A stretch of DNA of 64,000 nucleotides from Adiantum capillus-veneris (Eukaryota > Streptophyta > Polypodiopsida > Polypodiales > Pteridaceae). Under the pieces are notes generated by a model. That model did not search any database. It was given only the letters and a program-made list of their open reading frames with translations, and had not been told where the DNA came from. Both the position numbers and the translations under genes were made by a program. The stretch lies in the NCBI GenBank assembly GCA_014529385.2, contig CM043968.1:133122018-133186017 (forward strand), given 5' to 3'. Positions 54,574 to 64,000 of the stretch are shown one piece after another (positions within the stretch are counted from its first letter, which is position 1; each line of letters opens with the position of its first letter).

Positions 54574-54959
54574 CGAAAGACCTAAACTAGGGAAAACACG
54601 AGCGTCTTGTACTTGTCCATTAACTTCCTCTAGGTTCACCTAGAGTAAAACTTTCTTTTTAGAAACCGCATAGCTTAAGATTGTCGTCTTTTGCTGTGTA
54701 GAGGTAGCTTGGAAGTAATCGTACTTACTGAGTGCCTTTAGGATTGGAGGATTGTAGATTTAGAGAATGATTAAAAGGCAAGATAAGTCTTAAGATCAAT
54801 GCTCAAGAAACCATAAAAAACAAGAAAACTAGTGTTTGTGGACACTTTCCACAACCCCATTGCATGAGAATCTAGGAGTAGGGTAAGTAAGATCCGAGGT
54901 GGATTTCAGTTGATTGCTCACTCCAAACGAATCATCTGTGAGTTGTTTATGTGAAGTTG

Positions 54960-56990
54960 CATAGTTTCAAATCTACGGCTAGAAATAGCACGAAAAGACT
55001 CCAAACCAGTCAATCCAACTGGACAGTAAGCCTAAAAGTTGTATGAACCAGTGGGTAAGCTCAAGGACACTTTGAGGTAAAATTTTCAAGAGTTGGCCAA
55101 AACTCAGATTATTTACTAGTGAAAAAGTTCAAAAAAGTGTCATTTTTGGGATAAAAGTTAATAATCGCGATTATTAACTTTAAGCTCAGATTTGATCAAG
55201 GTTCATACCATTGACTCCTTGCATGTATACAAACAACTTTTGCAAAGGCCTAAAAGATTTGGATCACTAAACTGACCAAAAACTGGGTAAAAACTAAAGT
55301 TTGTACTGACTTTTTGAGTCTTGAGTATAAATTGGGGAGAAATTTGTCCAAACTTGATGAAACTTGATTCATAGGCTTATATTGATGTGATAAACATGTG
55401 TATATGCTCAGTTGATAAAAAAGATGAAAAAAAATTCCAGTTGTAAATGATCATGATTATTTATATCTGCCCCATTTTTCAACTTTTTTGACCAAGTCAG
55501 CATACCACTAGTTTAACCATGTTGTATTAAGCCCACAAACCAAATTTGGTAAGATTTGGATCATTGGATTGAAAATTGTGACCAAATTTGCAAAGTCAGT
55601 CTGCGGACAGAAAACTGATGACCATTTGACCAAAAATAGTCCAAACTTGATGAAACTTGGCTAGAGACCTTAACTTGAGGTGCTTAACAGATCTGTGTCA
55701 AGATTGGAACAAAAACTTGCAAAAATTTAGTAGAAGTAAATAATCGCGATTATTTACATCTGCTCCAAAAATTGACAATCTTGCATATTTGGGCATACCA
55801 CAAGGTCAAGCATAGCAAGTAGACCCCACAAATCAAATTTGGTGAAATTTGGATCACAAAAGTGAGACTTAAGCCAGATTCTTGAAATCAGAGTCTGCGG
55901 ACACGAAACAGTTGACAAACTTGATGAATCTTGTCCAAATTAAGTTTTAACTTGATTCATAGGCTTAAAAGAGACCATAAAAAGGCTGTTTAGGAAAAAA
56001 GTTGAAAAAAGTTGTCATTTTAGGTCAAAAGTTAATAATTGCGATTATGAACTTTTGGCTCAAAACTGATCAAGGTTGATACCAATGATTCATTACATGT
56101 GTACAAACAACTTTTGTAAAGGCACAAAAGATTTGGATCACAAAACATGCCAAAAACTTGCTAAAGATTGAAAATTTGACTGAATGTCGAGAAATTGAGT
56201 CCGACTTAATGAATCTTGTCCAAATTAAGTTTTAACTTGATTCATAGGCTCAAAAGAGATCATAAAAAGGCTATTTAGGGAAAAAGTTGTCATTTTAGGT
56301 TAAAAGTTAATAATTGCGATTATGAACTTTTGGCTCAAAACTGATCAAGATTTATACCATAGACTCTAAGCATGATTGCAAACATCTTTTGTGAAGGCTC
56401 ATGAAGTTTGGATCAAAAAACACACCAAAACCTTGATAAAAACTAAAATACGTACTGAATGTCGAGAACTTGAGTGTGACTTGGTAAATCTTGTTCAAAT
56501 TCAGTGAAATTTGACTCATAGGCTTATCTTGATGTGTTAAACAAGTGTACATGCTCAGATGACCAAAAATCACCAAAAGTAAATAGTCGCAATTATTTAC
56601 TTTTGAAAAAAAAAATCTCAAAAAAGGAGTAAATAATCGCGATTATTTACTTTTGCTCTAGAATTGAGAAATTTTGCACAACTGAGTATACCGCAGGGTC
56701 AAGCACATCAAGTAGATTCCACAAATCAAAGTTGGTGAAATTTGGATCACAAAATTGAGAATTAATCCAGATTCTTGGAATCAGAATCTGCGGACACTAA
56801 ACAGTTGATAACTTGGACAAATCTTGATCAAACTCAACCAAACTTGTCCAGAGACCACAACAAGGTAAATACTTGGCAAAACAAGCCTAAAAAGTGTAGA
56901 AACTGAGAAAAGTAAATAATCTGGATTATTTACTTTTGAACCCTAGAAACAAGATTTTGGACTTTTGAGCTTGTACAGTGCTAGAACAAC
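54960..56990. repeat. Diverged ~290-bp tandem repeats with palindromic cores
   Basis: Phrases such as aaatttggtgaaatttggat and cttgattcataggctta return every 277-333 bp. Each unit carries an inverted repeat centred on TAATCGCGATTA or a variant, at about 55154, 55444, 55736, 56028, 56302, 56575, 56629 and 56908. Those at 55154-55181 (28 bp), 55736-55757 and 56629-56650 (22 bp each) are perfect palindromes by my reading. No coding sense. Confidence 0.85.
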
Positions 56991-57441
56991 ATAATACAAG
57001 GCCACTGGTCAATTGTGAGTTCTATCGGATCCAAATTGGTACCTCTTAACTCAGTTTCAAGTTGCAGATTAGTCCTTTAAGCTCCTTGCAATGGTAGAAT
57101 TTGGAAATCTCAATTGTTGACTGACTTAGCTCATATTGAAGAACCAGGTTGCAGGCAAAGAATTGGGAGCTTGACAAGAGCTGAATTCAAGTCAAGTGGA
57201 AAAAATGGATAACAATCTAATCTGCAATTAGGTTATTCAAGGCCTAGATTTTCATCATTTCAAAGGTTGCAATCAATTTTGACACTTTCGAGCTAGAGTT
57301 AATCAACTCTTGTGAGTTGAAGAGAAATCGACTGCCAAAAGTACTTTGGCAAAAGCAGCCTTATCAAACTTCAGCAGAATTTTTTTTTTACTAATCAATA
57401 CCAAAGTCTGCTAGGAGACAGGTTTTACAGAACCAGTCGAC

Positions 57442-60400
57442 ATGGAATCATCTTGAGCTGAGAGTTCAAGTACAGTAGAGCAAGCCAGTAGTAGTGGTAA
57501 CACATGTACAAGTGCAACAGAGCAGATTTTATAGCTTTATAGCTACAATGGAGATAAAGTCTTGTATATAGATTCAAAAGGCCATAGATACTTGATGAAT
57601 AGCAAAAGCAACACAAGAGCCAAGATCCTACTGATCAGAGTAAAACCAGATTCAGAGAATTCCCAGATGTTCACAGACTTCAGTGGAGCCAAGTATTGCA
57701 AGCTCAAAGATGAAGTGCAAAAAGTGAATCCAAATGGCTATCCAAAAATTTGCACAAGCCCGCAAAGCATCCAATTAGTGCATATGCAATCAGGGTCATT
57801 GTACATGGATTACAGTGGTCAGATCTACAATCGAGAGTCAGTAATGGAAGATCCAACAGATCAACCAATAGAAGCCAATCTAATTGGAGAACCGAGCCAA
57901 AGACGGTACAAAGGTCAAGATGGAGCAATCTATAGCTTGATGCTTAGTATTTTAAAAGAAGATGCCAACAACTTGGCAAGCATAGAAGTAGAAACTTCTC
58001 AGGTAGAGCTTGACATGACAGAACCAATTGAAATACCACCAGTCATGGCGTATTGCTCAGATTGTGGACGAAAAGGTGGACATTTTTCTGAAGATTGTCC
58101 AAGAAATCCAGCCAACAGGGATACATCAACTGCCAAGCAAGATACAAAGCAAATTGGAAATGCGAATCTCGATGTAAGTGCATTTAACTCGTCACTTTTT
58201 ATGCAATCGGATGATTCTGCACTACCATTAGAAGCACCAATAAAAACACTGCAAGTTCAAAGTCGGCATAAAGATGCACAGACACCTGAAAAGCTTAAAA
58301 TTGATTCTTTGAACAATAAATTCTTGCATGAATTTAATCAAGGTGTTGAGATATCACCAAAGGTTGAAAAGAATGTTAGATTTGCAAATGATTTTGCATC
58401 CACTGACACAAGTGTGCAATCATTCATGAGTCTACGAGACACATCAAACAGAATGATGTTAGCTTTATATGGTACCCATAATTCATATGCACACTATGTG
58501 GACCAAAAAGGACAACTGTACAAAAGGGATCAACCAGTGTTTGAACGACCCATATACCAATTCATAGAAGTACGTCCAATGATAGATAAAAAAGGATGGT
58601 TCATTTCAGAGGAAAGAATCTATTATAGCCCATCCTCTCTAGACCTGAAGGATATTACTCAAGTGAACCCAGAGATCTGTTCAGAGCCAAACTCTCCTCC
58701 GTCGGAAATCAAACTTCGATGTTGTGACCAAACGAGCATATACTTTGACCAAAACAGTTGTAGATATAGACGAGAGTCTAGCATCTATGATGCATTGGGT
58801 CCTGAAATCACAGAAGCTCAAATCATAGGAGACCCATGGGATAGACAATATCAGGGCAAAGATAATGCTATCTACAGATTGACTTGGGGAATAATTTGTC
58901 ATGTTTCTCGAAGATACATAGGAAACTATGCAGAAGGTTTACAGATACCAAATGTCGATAGTGCTAGCCAAAGTGTACCTTCACAATCCCAAAAGGTTAG
59001 ACTCAATTGGAGCCAGACAGTTTTGAGCTCTCATAATGAAGCAGGCTATAGTGATCACCCTAGGAAGGGGGGAGCTGCAAATTCATTAAGCTCAGCTCTA
59101 GTACCAAAAAATGCTACAGCAGTTAGAAGCCCAAGAACTTCTAGCTAGCAGACCCGTTCAAAGCAAAAACCATTAAAAGATCATATGGTTGTTGGAAGTT
59201 TTCCATTGACCTAGAAACCATCAAAATCTGCAGAAAAATTCTTCTATGAAGATCATCGGGGGCAAAAGCTTCAGTTGCTCTCCACAAGTCAGGGTCAAAA
59301 ACCGACAAATCCCATAGTGCTCAAGCAATTGGATGAGACCAAGCTCGCATATGCATATCGAGATGCAAATGATTCTCAGTAGGTTCAAGACATTGTACAA
59401 ACTCATTTGGATGGTATGACTGAAGTCAAAGACTATCTGAAGATGATGCAAACCCTCAAGCTGTCAGAACAGGTGACAAAAAAGTCAAAATCAATGAAAG
59501 CTAAAGTCCAAAAGGCTACACAAAGGTCACCACCAAAATCTCCTCTGAAGCAACATATTCTGCCAAAAAGTACAGTGGATCTTCTAAGATCAAAAGTTAC
59601 TCAAATGCAGGCACACAATGCTCAACAGTTGCAAGAAAAAGGTACAATATTACAACAAAACGAGCCAACATCAATTGAAGTAGGTGATCAAAGCAAAGAA
59701 GATGCAGATAAAGCTCAACCAAAGGACACTACCACAACAAAAGCAGTCAATAAAGAAAGAAATCCTAAGATGATCAAGTGTAACATTGTTGGAGAGAATG
59801 AAGAAAAGCTGTCAAAAGAAGTAAAGCTAGATGTTCAGCTAGATAAGAACCTCATGTCCTTTCGCACTTGGAAAAGATGTGGTCAACCACAACTGGAAGA
59901 TGCTCCTGAATTTGTGAGCATATCAGGAGACAAATGAGCAGAATGCTGGGGAATCATCTCCAACACCATTGAAGTAAGTTCATACATCATCAAAGCTCAA
60001 TTCCACGTAATCACAGCAAAGGATATGCCAGAAGACATCATAATGGGAATGCCAATGGCCCAAAAGATGTTAGAGATACAGAATTTAATGAAGATGCAGT
60101 CTTCAAAGGCAACAAAGAATGAAGACCAAGATTGGTTACCCGCAGACGACAGTACAAAGTCCTCAAGCACAATTAAAATGGAGACTGATATTAATGCAGA
60201 TCTTATTGAAGATGATTCATCTCCATCGAACAAAAATTCAGAAGAGCTTAAAGCAAATCAGGCAAGAACAACCATGATAGCTATGGAGACAAAAATGCCA
60301 CCAAAGCTAGAAGGAATGAAGATCAAAATTGCAGACAAAGGTAAAGCTAAAGTGGAACTTCCACCAATTAGCAAAGAAGATGTGAAAGCATATGTCTCTA

Positions 60401-61359
60401 CATTAAAGAACCCTCATGGATCAGCTTCTTCAAGAAAGCCAGGCTTTCAAAACTTCAAGTCAATTGCCGACCCAACTAAAACCTCTAAGGAGACACCAAG
60501 AAAAGCAAAGATATATTAGCCAAAGTACTCAAGAAAGCAAAGGAAAGTCAAGCAAGTGTTTGTTCCGAGAAATTTAGTCAAAGTCAATGATCCGGTTTGG
60601 ATTAAGGACGAGAAATCAACACAAAAAGAAAAATACATGGGATGGATAGCATCACAATGGAGCTTAAAGGAATATGAGTACTATGGAGGTAACAGACAGA
60701 TATGGGTGCCAAAACCACAGGTTAGAGCATGTGAAGTAACTTCAAGTCCCTCCCAAGAAAGAAGGGCCACAAGGTATCAACCTCGACAATATCCTAGGAT
60801 ACCTAAGAAGCAGGTATACAATAGAACAACATTGAATGATGCTGAAGTCTACCACGGCTCACAAAAGGATACAGAACAAAGATGGATCTCAAAGAATGTT
60901 CTTCTTGGACAAGGATTCTACACAGGGTATACAAAGATTTGGCTACCAGTCAACCACAAGCCCACTGCAACTACACCAGACTTGCATGAAGATCTCAGCA
61001 TCTTAGCAGGACCTAAAGCTCATCAAAGTCAACAAAGGAGTTACAAAGGTCATCAAGAGGTTTGGATTCCTAAGTCTTCCAATGCTCCTAGTCAAAAGCC
61101 AGATACCGATAGCCAACAGAGGCCTACAACAACATCAAAGACTCCTATCGACAGGCCTACTTGGAGAATCAAACGGATAATGGAGTCTTCATAGTCAAAG
61201 AAGGACAACCCCACCAACGCAAATGCAGATTCAAAGAAGATTAAACAGGTATGGCAAAGGATACCTTCAATGCCAACCTGGTCCTTCACTAATCCTCTTT
61301 TTGAGGATTCAAGCTTACTTTTACCTGAAGAAATGTTTGTAGTAAGCTCAAGTATGTAA
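57442..61359 (+). pseudogene. Gag/protease-like polyprotein with duplicated module, broken only by TAG/TGA
   Basis: One frame from ATG 57442 to TAA 61357-61359 (about 1305 codons) with in-frame stops TGA 57454, TAG 57532, TAG 59146, TAG 59212, TAG 59380, TGA 59935, TAG 60517 and TAG 61192, and no frameshift. The longest open piece (57562-59148) holds two copies of a roughly 125-residue module. Copy 1 has YIDSKGHRY, LYMDYSGQIYNRES, IGEPSQRRYKGQDGAIY. Copy 2 has YVDQKGQLYKRD, IYFDQNSCRYRRES, IGDPWDRQYQGKDNAIY. Between them is a knuckle CSDCGRKGGHFSEDC with CX2CX5HX4C spacing, one residue longer than usual. Later come a basic/acidic linker and a region around 59770-60090 ending ITAKDMPEDIIMGMPMAQK, like the end of a retropepsin; the expected D-S/T-G motif is not seen (LDKNLMS instead). 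The tail has three G-x-x-x-(I/V)-W-(V/L/I)-P repeats. No RT. Family unknown to me. Confidence 0.7.
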
Positions 61360-62327
61360 AAAGTCAAGTTGCCAAGGTGCAAAAAACACTCTTTGGCATA
61401 GTCAGAGTCGGCCGGGCTGCTGAGCCATAAAATGAGCAAAGCAAATCTTCAAGTCATATTAAACTTTGTGCTAAGAGTCGTAGTTATTAGGCTTATGCTC
61501 AAGTTGGAAGAGTTGAGCATATCTAAGTCATGTCGCTCATGCTGGATGAGATGAGCATAAGAGTCGAAGTCTATTAACTTACAATTGGTGGAGTGTAGTA
61601 GAGTCCAACACTCACGCACAGTGCACAGTGAGATGAGAGCACATATCCTCGTCAACAAAAACCATTCTTAAAGTGGTGCCAGCTTGAAAAGCCATGTCAT
61701 ATTCTTTTATAGCTGTATCATCTTTCTGAAGAATCCCTCAAAATCTTTCTTGCACATCATATTGTTTCCCATGCATTTCTGTGTATGCATAAATAGGATG
61801 TCCCACCATTGGACATATGCATTAGACACTCTTTTTTGCTTCCACCTATGCACCTTGAGTGGACTACAATAGGCAAACCAATATTCCATCATGCTACCCT
61901 TTCATATTTGCTACCTTTTTAATTCCATATCTATAAACAAATAATCCCTTGAGTACTTTATTAATATCTCCCATGCAAATAAGTACTCCAATAATGCGCG
62001 TATACCAAAGGCACTTTTTTCCCACTGGGTTTTTTTTTCCCTTTGGTCATCCAAGTATTAGACCCTAATTTAGAACCTCATCATTCTACTTCCCTTGTAC
62101 ATATTTTTCATAAATAAACAACAACCTCATCATGATGCTATTACAATGGACAAATGCAATATCATCTCTCAAAATCGACTACTCGGACCAATGAAGATGT
62201 TGCAGCAAATTGAACCTCATCAACAAATCCAACGACAAAATGAAGATCAGCCCATCAACAACCAATGAAGACCTTCAACAACCTCCATGGACACCTTTCA
62301 ATAGTGCCCAGGGACGGGCACTAAAAT
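61360..62327 (+). other. Noncoding 3' part of the Athila-like element
   Basis: About 970 bp from the terminal TAA to the purine tract. No frame over about 70 codons and no motif. Confidence 0.6.
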
Positions 62328-62340
62328 AGGAAGGGGGGAA
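62328..62340 (+). other. Polypurine tract of the Athila-like element
   Basis: AGGAAGGGGGGAA directly before the right LTR. Confidence 0.9.
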
Positions 62341-63322
62341 TGTTAACTGAGTCAATGTCAGTTAATAGAAGCTGCTAAAGACTGAAGACGTACGGATACA
62401 CATCGAAGATCAAAGTGAAGAAGCAGTAAAGATTGGAGTTACACATTTTCCACATTTTCCCAAAATGGTCATGTATTGTAAATTCCCGATTTATTTCAAG
62501 CCATTGTAATATTTTAATGTGTTACGGGCTCCATGGGAGTTCCAAGTTGTAAAGAACAGGTCAGTCTCAGTGTACCTAGGTTGGAGATACAATAAGTGTG
62601 GAGTCTCAAAGGTCTTGGGCGCCGGACATTACACATTTTAGACCTTGGCTAAGGTATAAAAGCCAACTTTGTAAAGATTTCATTAAGTTTTTGTATAAGA
62701 AATACACAGCGAGAGCTAATGGCGCTCACTTCTCTCCTTCTCGCGCTTCCTACTCCCTCTCCGGTTGTCACATTGCGAATGTGTTTGTTGCATTGCAACC
62801 GCAGGTAAGAGCTCTACGCATTGACATAAGCCATTCACAGTATTTCGTAGCTTTTGGCATCCGTGACCCGCGGCCTAATTTCATCATAATTAGGAATTTA
62901 CACTTTTAAATCGAAAACTAAGCATTTAGATGCATTCTGAGTCGAAAACGACTAGGTAAAAAATCCACTCTTGTTAATAATCACGATTTTGGAACTTGAC
63001 CTAAAGTGGGGTTTGAGGCCATAGGCATGTGTGCTTAGATCTTGTAAACTTGCCCTAGAAGTTTCATTACGTTTGGATGTCATTTGATGCTGTAACGGAT
63101 GTGATTTACTTGCCGACGAGCGATTGGCTTTTGGTGATTTCAGTCACTTGAGTGTAGCTTGAGTTAGATGCGAGTTGTTAGTTGTTTTTCAAGAGATTGA
63201 CAACCTCTTGTAGCCTCTATGCACTAGTCGAGTCAGCTTCGTCCCATGGTTTAATAAATTAATCGTGGTTCTCGCTAATACTGCAATAAGATAGGATGGT
63301 GAGGTTAGACATGCGTCCCACA
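62341..63322 (+). repeat. 3' LTR of the Athila-like element
   Basis: 982 bp matching 53542-54553 with scattered substitutions and a 32-bp deletion, so it is visibly older than the Tat-type element. Followed by CACAC (63323-63327). Confidence 0.95.
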
Positions 63323-63327
63323 CACAC

Positions 63328-63790
63328 TCTTGAAAAAATTCGTTCAACTTTCACTGCACGAACAAGTGCGTGGCGATAGTCATCTCGCTTTACAGGGCAC
63401 TGACGTCATCGCTCCTAGGGTTCCTAGAGAGCATCTCTAGCCGCCTCGATTCAATGAGCACCATGCGGCCACTGATCATAATGGGAGATATTGACGCACA
63501 TACAAAACCCTTTCCACCCTCATTCGCCAGCATGGACTCCACCAACTAATACACCATCCAACCACAATACACAGCTTTACACTAGACCATATATGGATTA
63601 GCATTGATCTGTCACAAACCATGTCTGGCACCAACTACAATTACTGGTCCGACCACTCAGCTTTACACTAGACCACATATGGATTAGCATTGATCTGTCA
63701 CAAACCATGTCTGGCACCAACTACAATTACTGGTCCGACCACTCAGCTACATACCTCCTCATCGCAAAAGGCTAACCTTCCCTTGTCTTC
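63328..63790 (+). pseudogene. Endonuclease (EEP/AP type) of the Helentron, C-terminal part
   Basis: Continues the domain broken at 53536. It shows RPLIIMGDIDAHTKPF (the GD.NAH catalytic block, near 63468), then a frame reading TLDHIWISIDLSQTM and YNYWSDHSA (the terminal S-D-H motif, near 63650). Stops and an 86-bp duplication break it. Confidence 0.8.
63572..63743. repeat. 86-bp tandem duplication in the endonuclease
   Basis: 63572-63657 and 63658-63743 are copies with about one difference (ccatatatgg versus ccacatatgg). Each includes the YWSDHSA coding stretch. 86 is not a multiple of three, so the frame shifts. Confidence 0.95.
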
Positions 63791-64000
63791 TACAGGCCAT
63801 CGCAAGTTCTCACCTTGTTTTAAACCACAAATCATTTTAAACTTAAGAACAGGGCTTGCCAAAAGCATTTTTCCTAACCAAAGAAATTAAGGACACACTT
63901 GAAAGTTTGCTGATTATTATGTCAAAATATTAAATTTATTGATTTTTACATTGAAACTTATAAATATTTTGAAACTTATAAATATTTACAAGTGTTTGTA
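63791..64000. other. AT-rich end of window, no gene
   Basis: Contains a short repeat (gaaacttataaatatt twice near 63952-63986). It may include the 3' end of the Helentron, but no terminus could be identified. Confidence 0.35.

Larger units (their letters stand above)
53542..63322 (+). mobile_element. Athila-like LTR element without RT/integrase, novel Gag-Pro
   Basis: 9781 bp. LTRs 53542-54553 and 62341-63322 (both TG...CA), TSD CACAC, a primer site of the tRNA-Asp type and a purine tract. The interior has a roughly 3-kb repeat-rich leader, one long Gag/protease-like frame of about 3.9 kb and a 1-kb noncoding tail. No RT, RNase H or integrase was seen in any frame, so mobility must be supplied in trans. 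The primer site type is typical of the Athila branch of gypsy elements. It inserted into the endonuclease of a Helentron. Confidence 0.93.
48173..63790 (+). mobile_element. Helentron-like rolling-circle transposon, interrupted twice, ends undefined
   Basis: Plus-strand order: RPA-like OB fold, Rep (HUH and Y2), PIF1-type helicase C-terminal half, AP-type endonuclease. Rep-helicase-endonuclease in this order is the Helentron (Helitron2-type) architecture. A chromovirus fragment (49397 to about 50850) lies between RPA and Rep, and a 9.8-kb LTR element (53542-63322) lies inside the endonuclease. All frames are broken. The terminal sequences were not identified, so the limits given are only those of the coding remnants. 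Confidence 0.78.

Noticed and set aside
54960-56990. CRISPR-like array (regularly spaced short repeats)
   Set aside because: The spacers are themselves homologous repeats, the setting is a plant LTR element, and there are no cas genes.
62598-62909. 103-aa ORF at the right end
   Set aside because: It is inside the Athila-like 3' LTR and the matching left LTR does not keep it open in the same way.

Overview
This is a land-plant nuclear genomic window that is almost entirely transposable elements nested in each other. I see one recognisable host gene, a spliced gene of the LEM3/CDC50 (ALA-interacting subunit, ALIS) family on the minus strand at about 31.75-33.74 kb. It has six visible GT-AG introns. 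Plant origin is inferred from the ALIS protein, from Tat-type and Athila-like Ty3/gypsy elements (Tat with dual RNase H, Athila-like with a tRNA-Asp type primer site), from chromoviruses and from Copia elements. Many long (CT)n/(GA)n microsatellites occur. A large, repeat-rich genome such as a fern or other non-seed plant is possible, but the sequence alone does not prove it.

Layout. 1-11304: a young Tat-type Ty3/gypsy element on the minus strand with about 2.66-kb LTRs, one left-truncated by the window edge. It has an intact 1759-aa Gag-Pol and, between primer site and gag, two pairs of tandemly duplicated small ORFs. 11305-18390: decayed Copia, LINE (ORF1, endonuclease, reverse transcriptase) and gypsy gag pieces, microsatellites and a 101-bp tandem repeat. 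18392-29373: a short-LTR gypsy element (TSD GTACT) containing a solo LTR (19620-20368, TSD AGGAC) and a structurally complete Copia element (23422-28384, minus, TSD CCATA) inserted in its integrase. 31755-33744: the ALIS gene. 34563-38793: a non-autonomous LTR element (TSD GTTGT) on the minus strand, upstream of the ALIS gene, carrying a coiled-coil and His/Asp-rich ORF and no pol. 38799-44800: Copia gag, gypsy gag, a hAT-like MITE (41982-42430) and a gypsy zinc-knuckle/protease fragment.

48.2-63.8 kb: a decayed Helentron-like (Helitron2-type) rolling-circle transposon on the plus strand. It shows an RPA-like OB-fold segment, a Rep with an HUH motif and both catalytic tyrosines, the C-terminal half of a PIF1-type helicase, and an AP-type endonuclease. 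It is interrupted by a 5'-truncated chromovirus (49397 to about 50850) and, inside the endonuclease, by a 9.8-kb Athila-like LTR element (53542-63322, TSD CACAC).

That Athila-like element is the most unusual object here. Its roughly 3-kb leader holds about 290-bp repeats, each centred on a palindrome with core TAATCGCGATTA. It encodes no reverse transcriptase or integrase. Instead one reading frame of about 3.9 kb encodes a Gag/protease-like protein whose N-terminal part is an internal duplication around a variant zinc knuckle. That frame is broken only by TAG and TGA codons, with no frameshift. Terminal structures and target-site duplications were read directly. Family names come from motif recognition and no database search was run.
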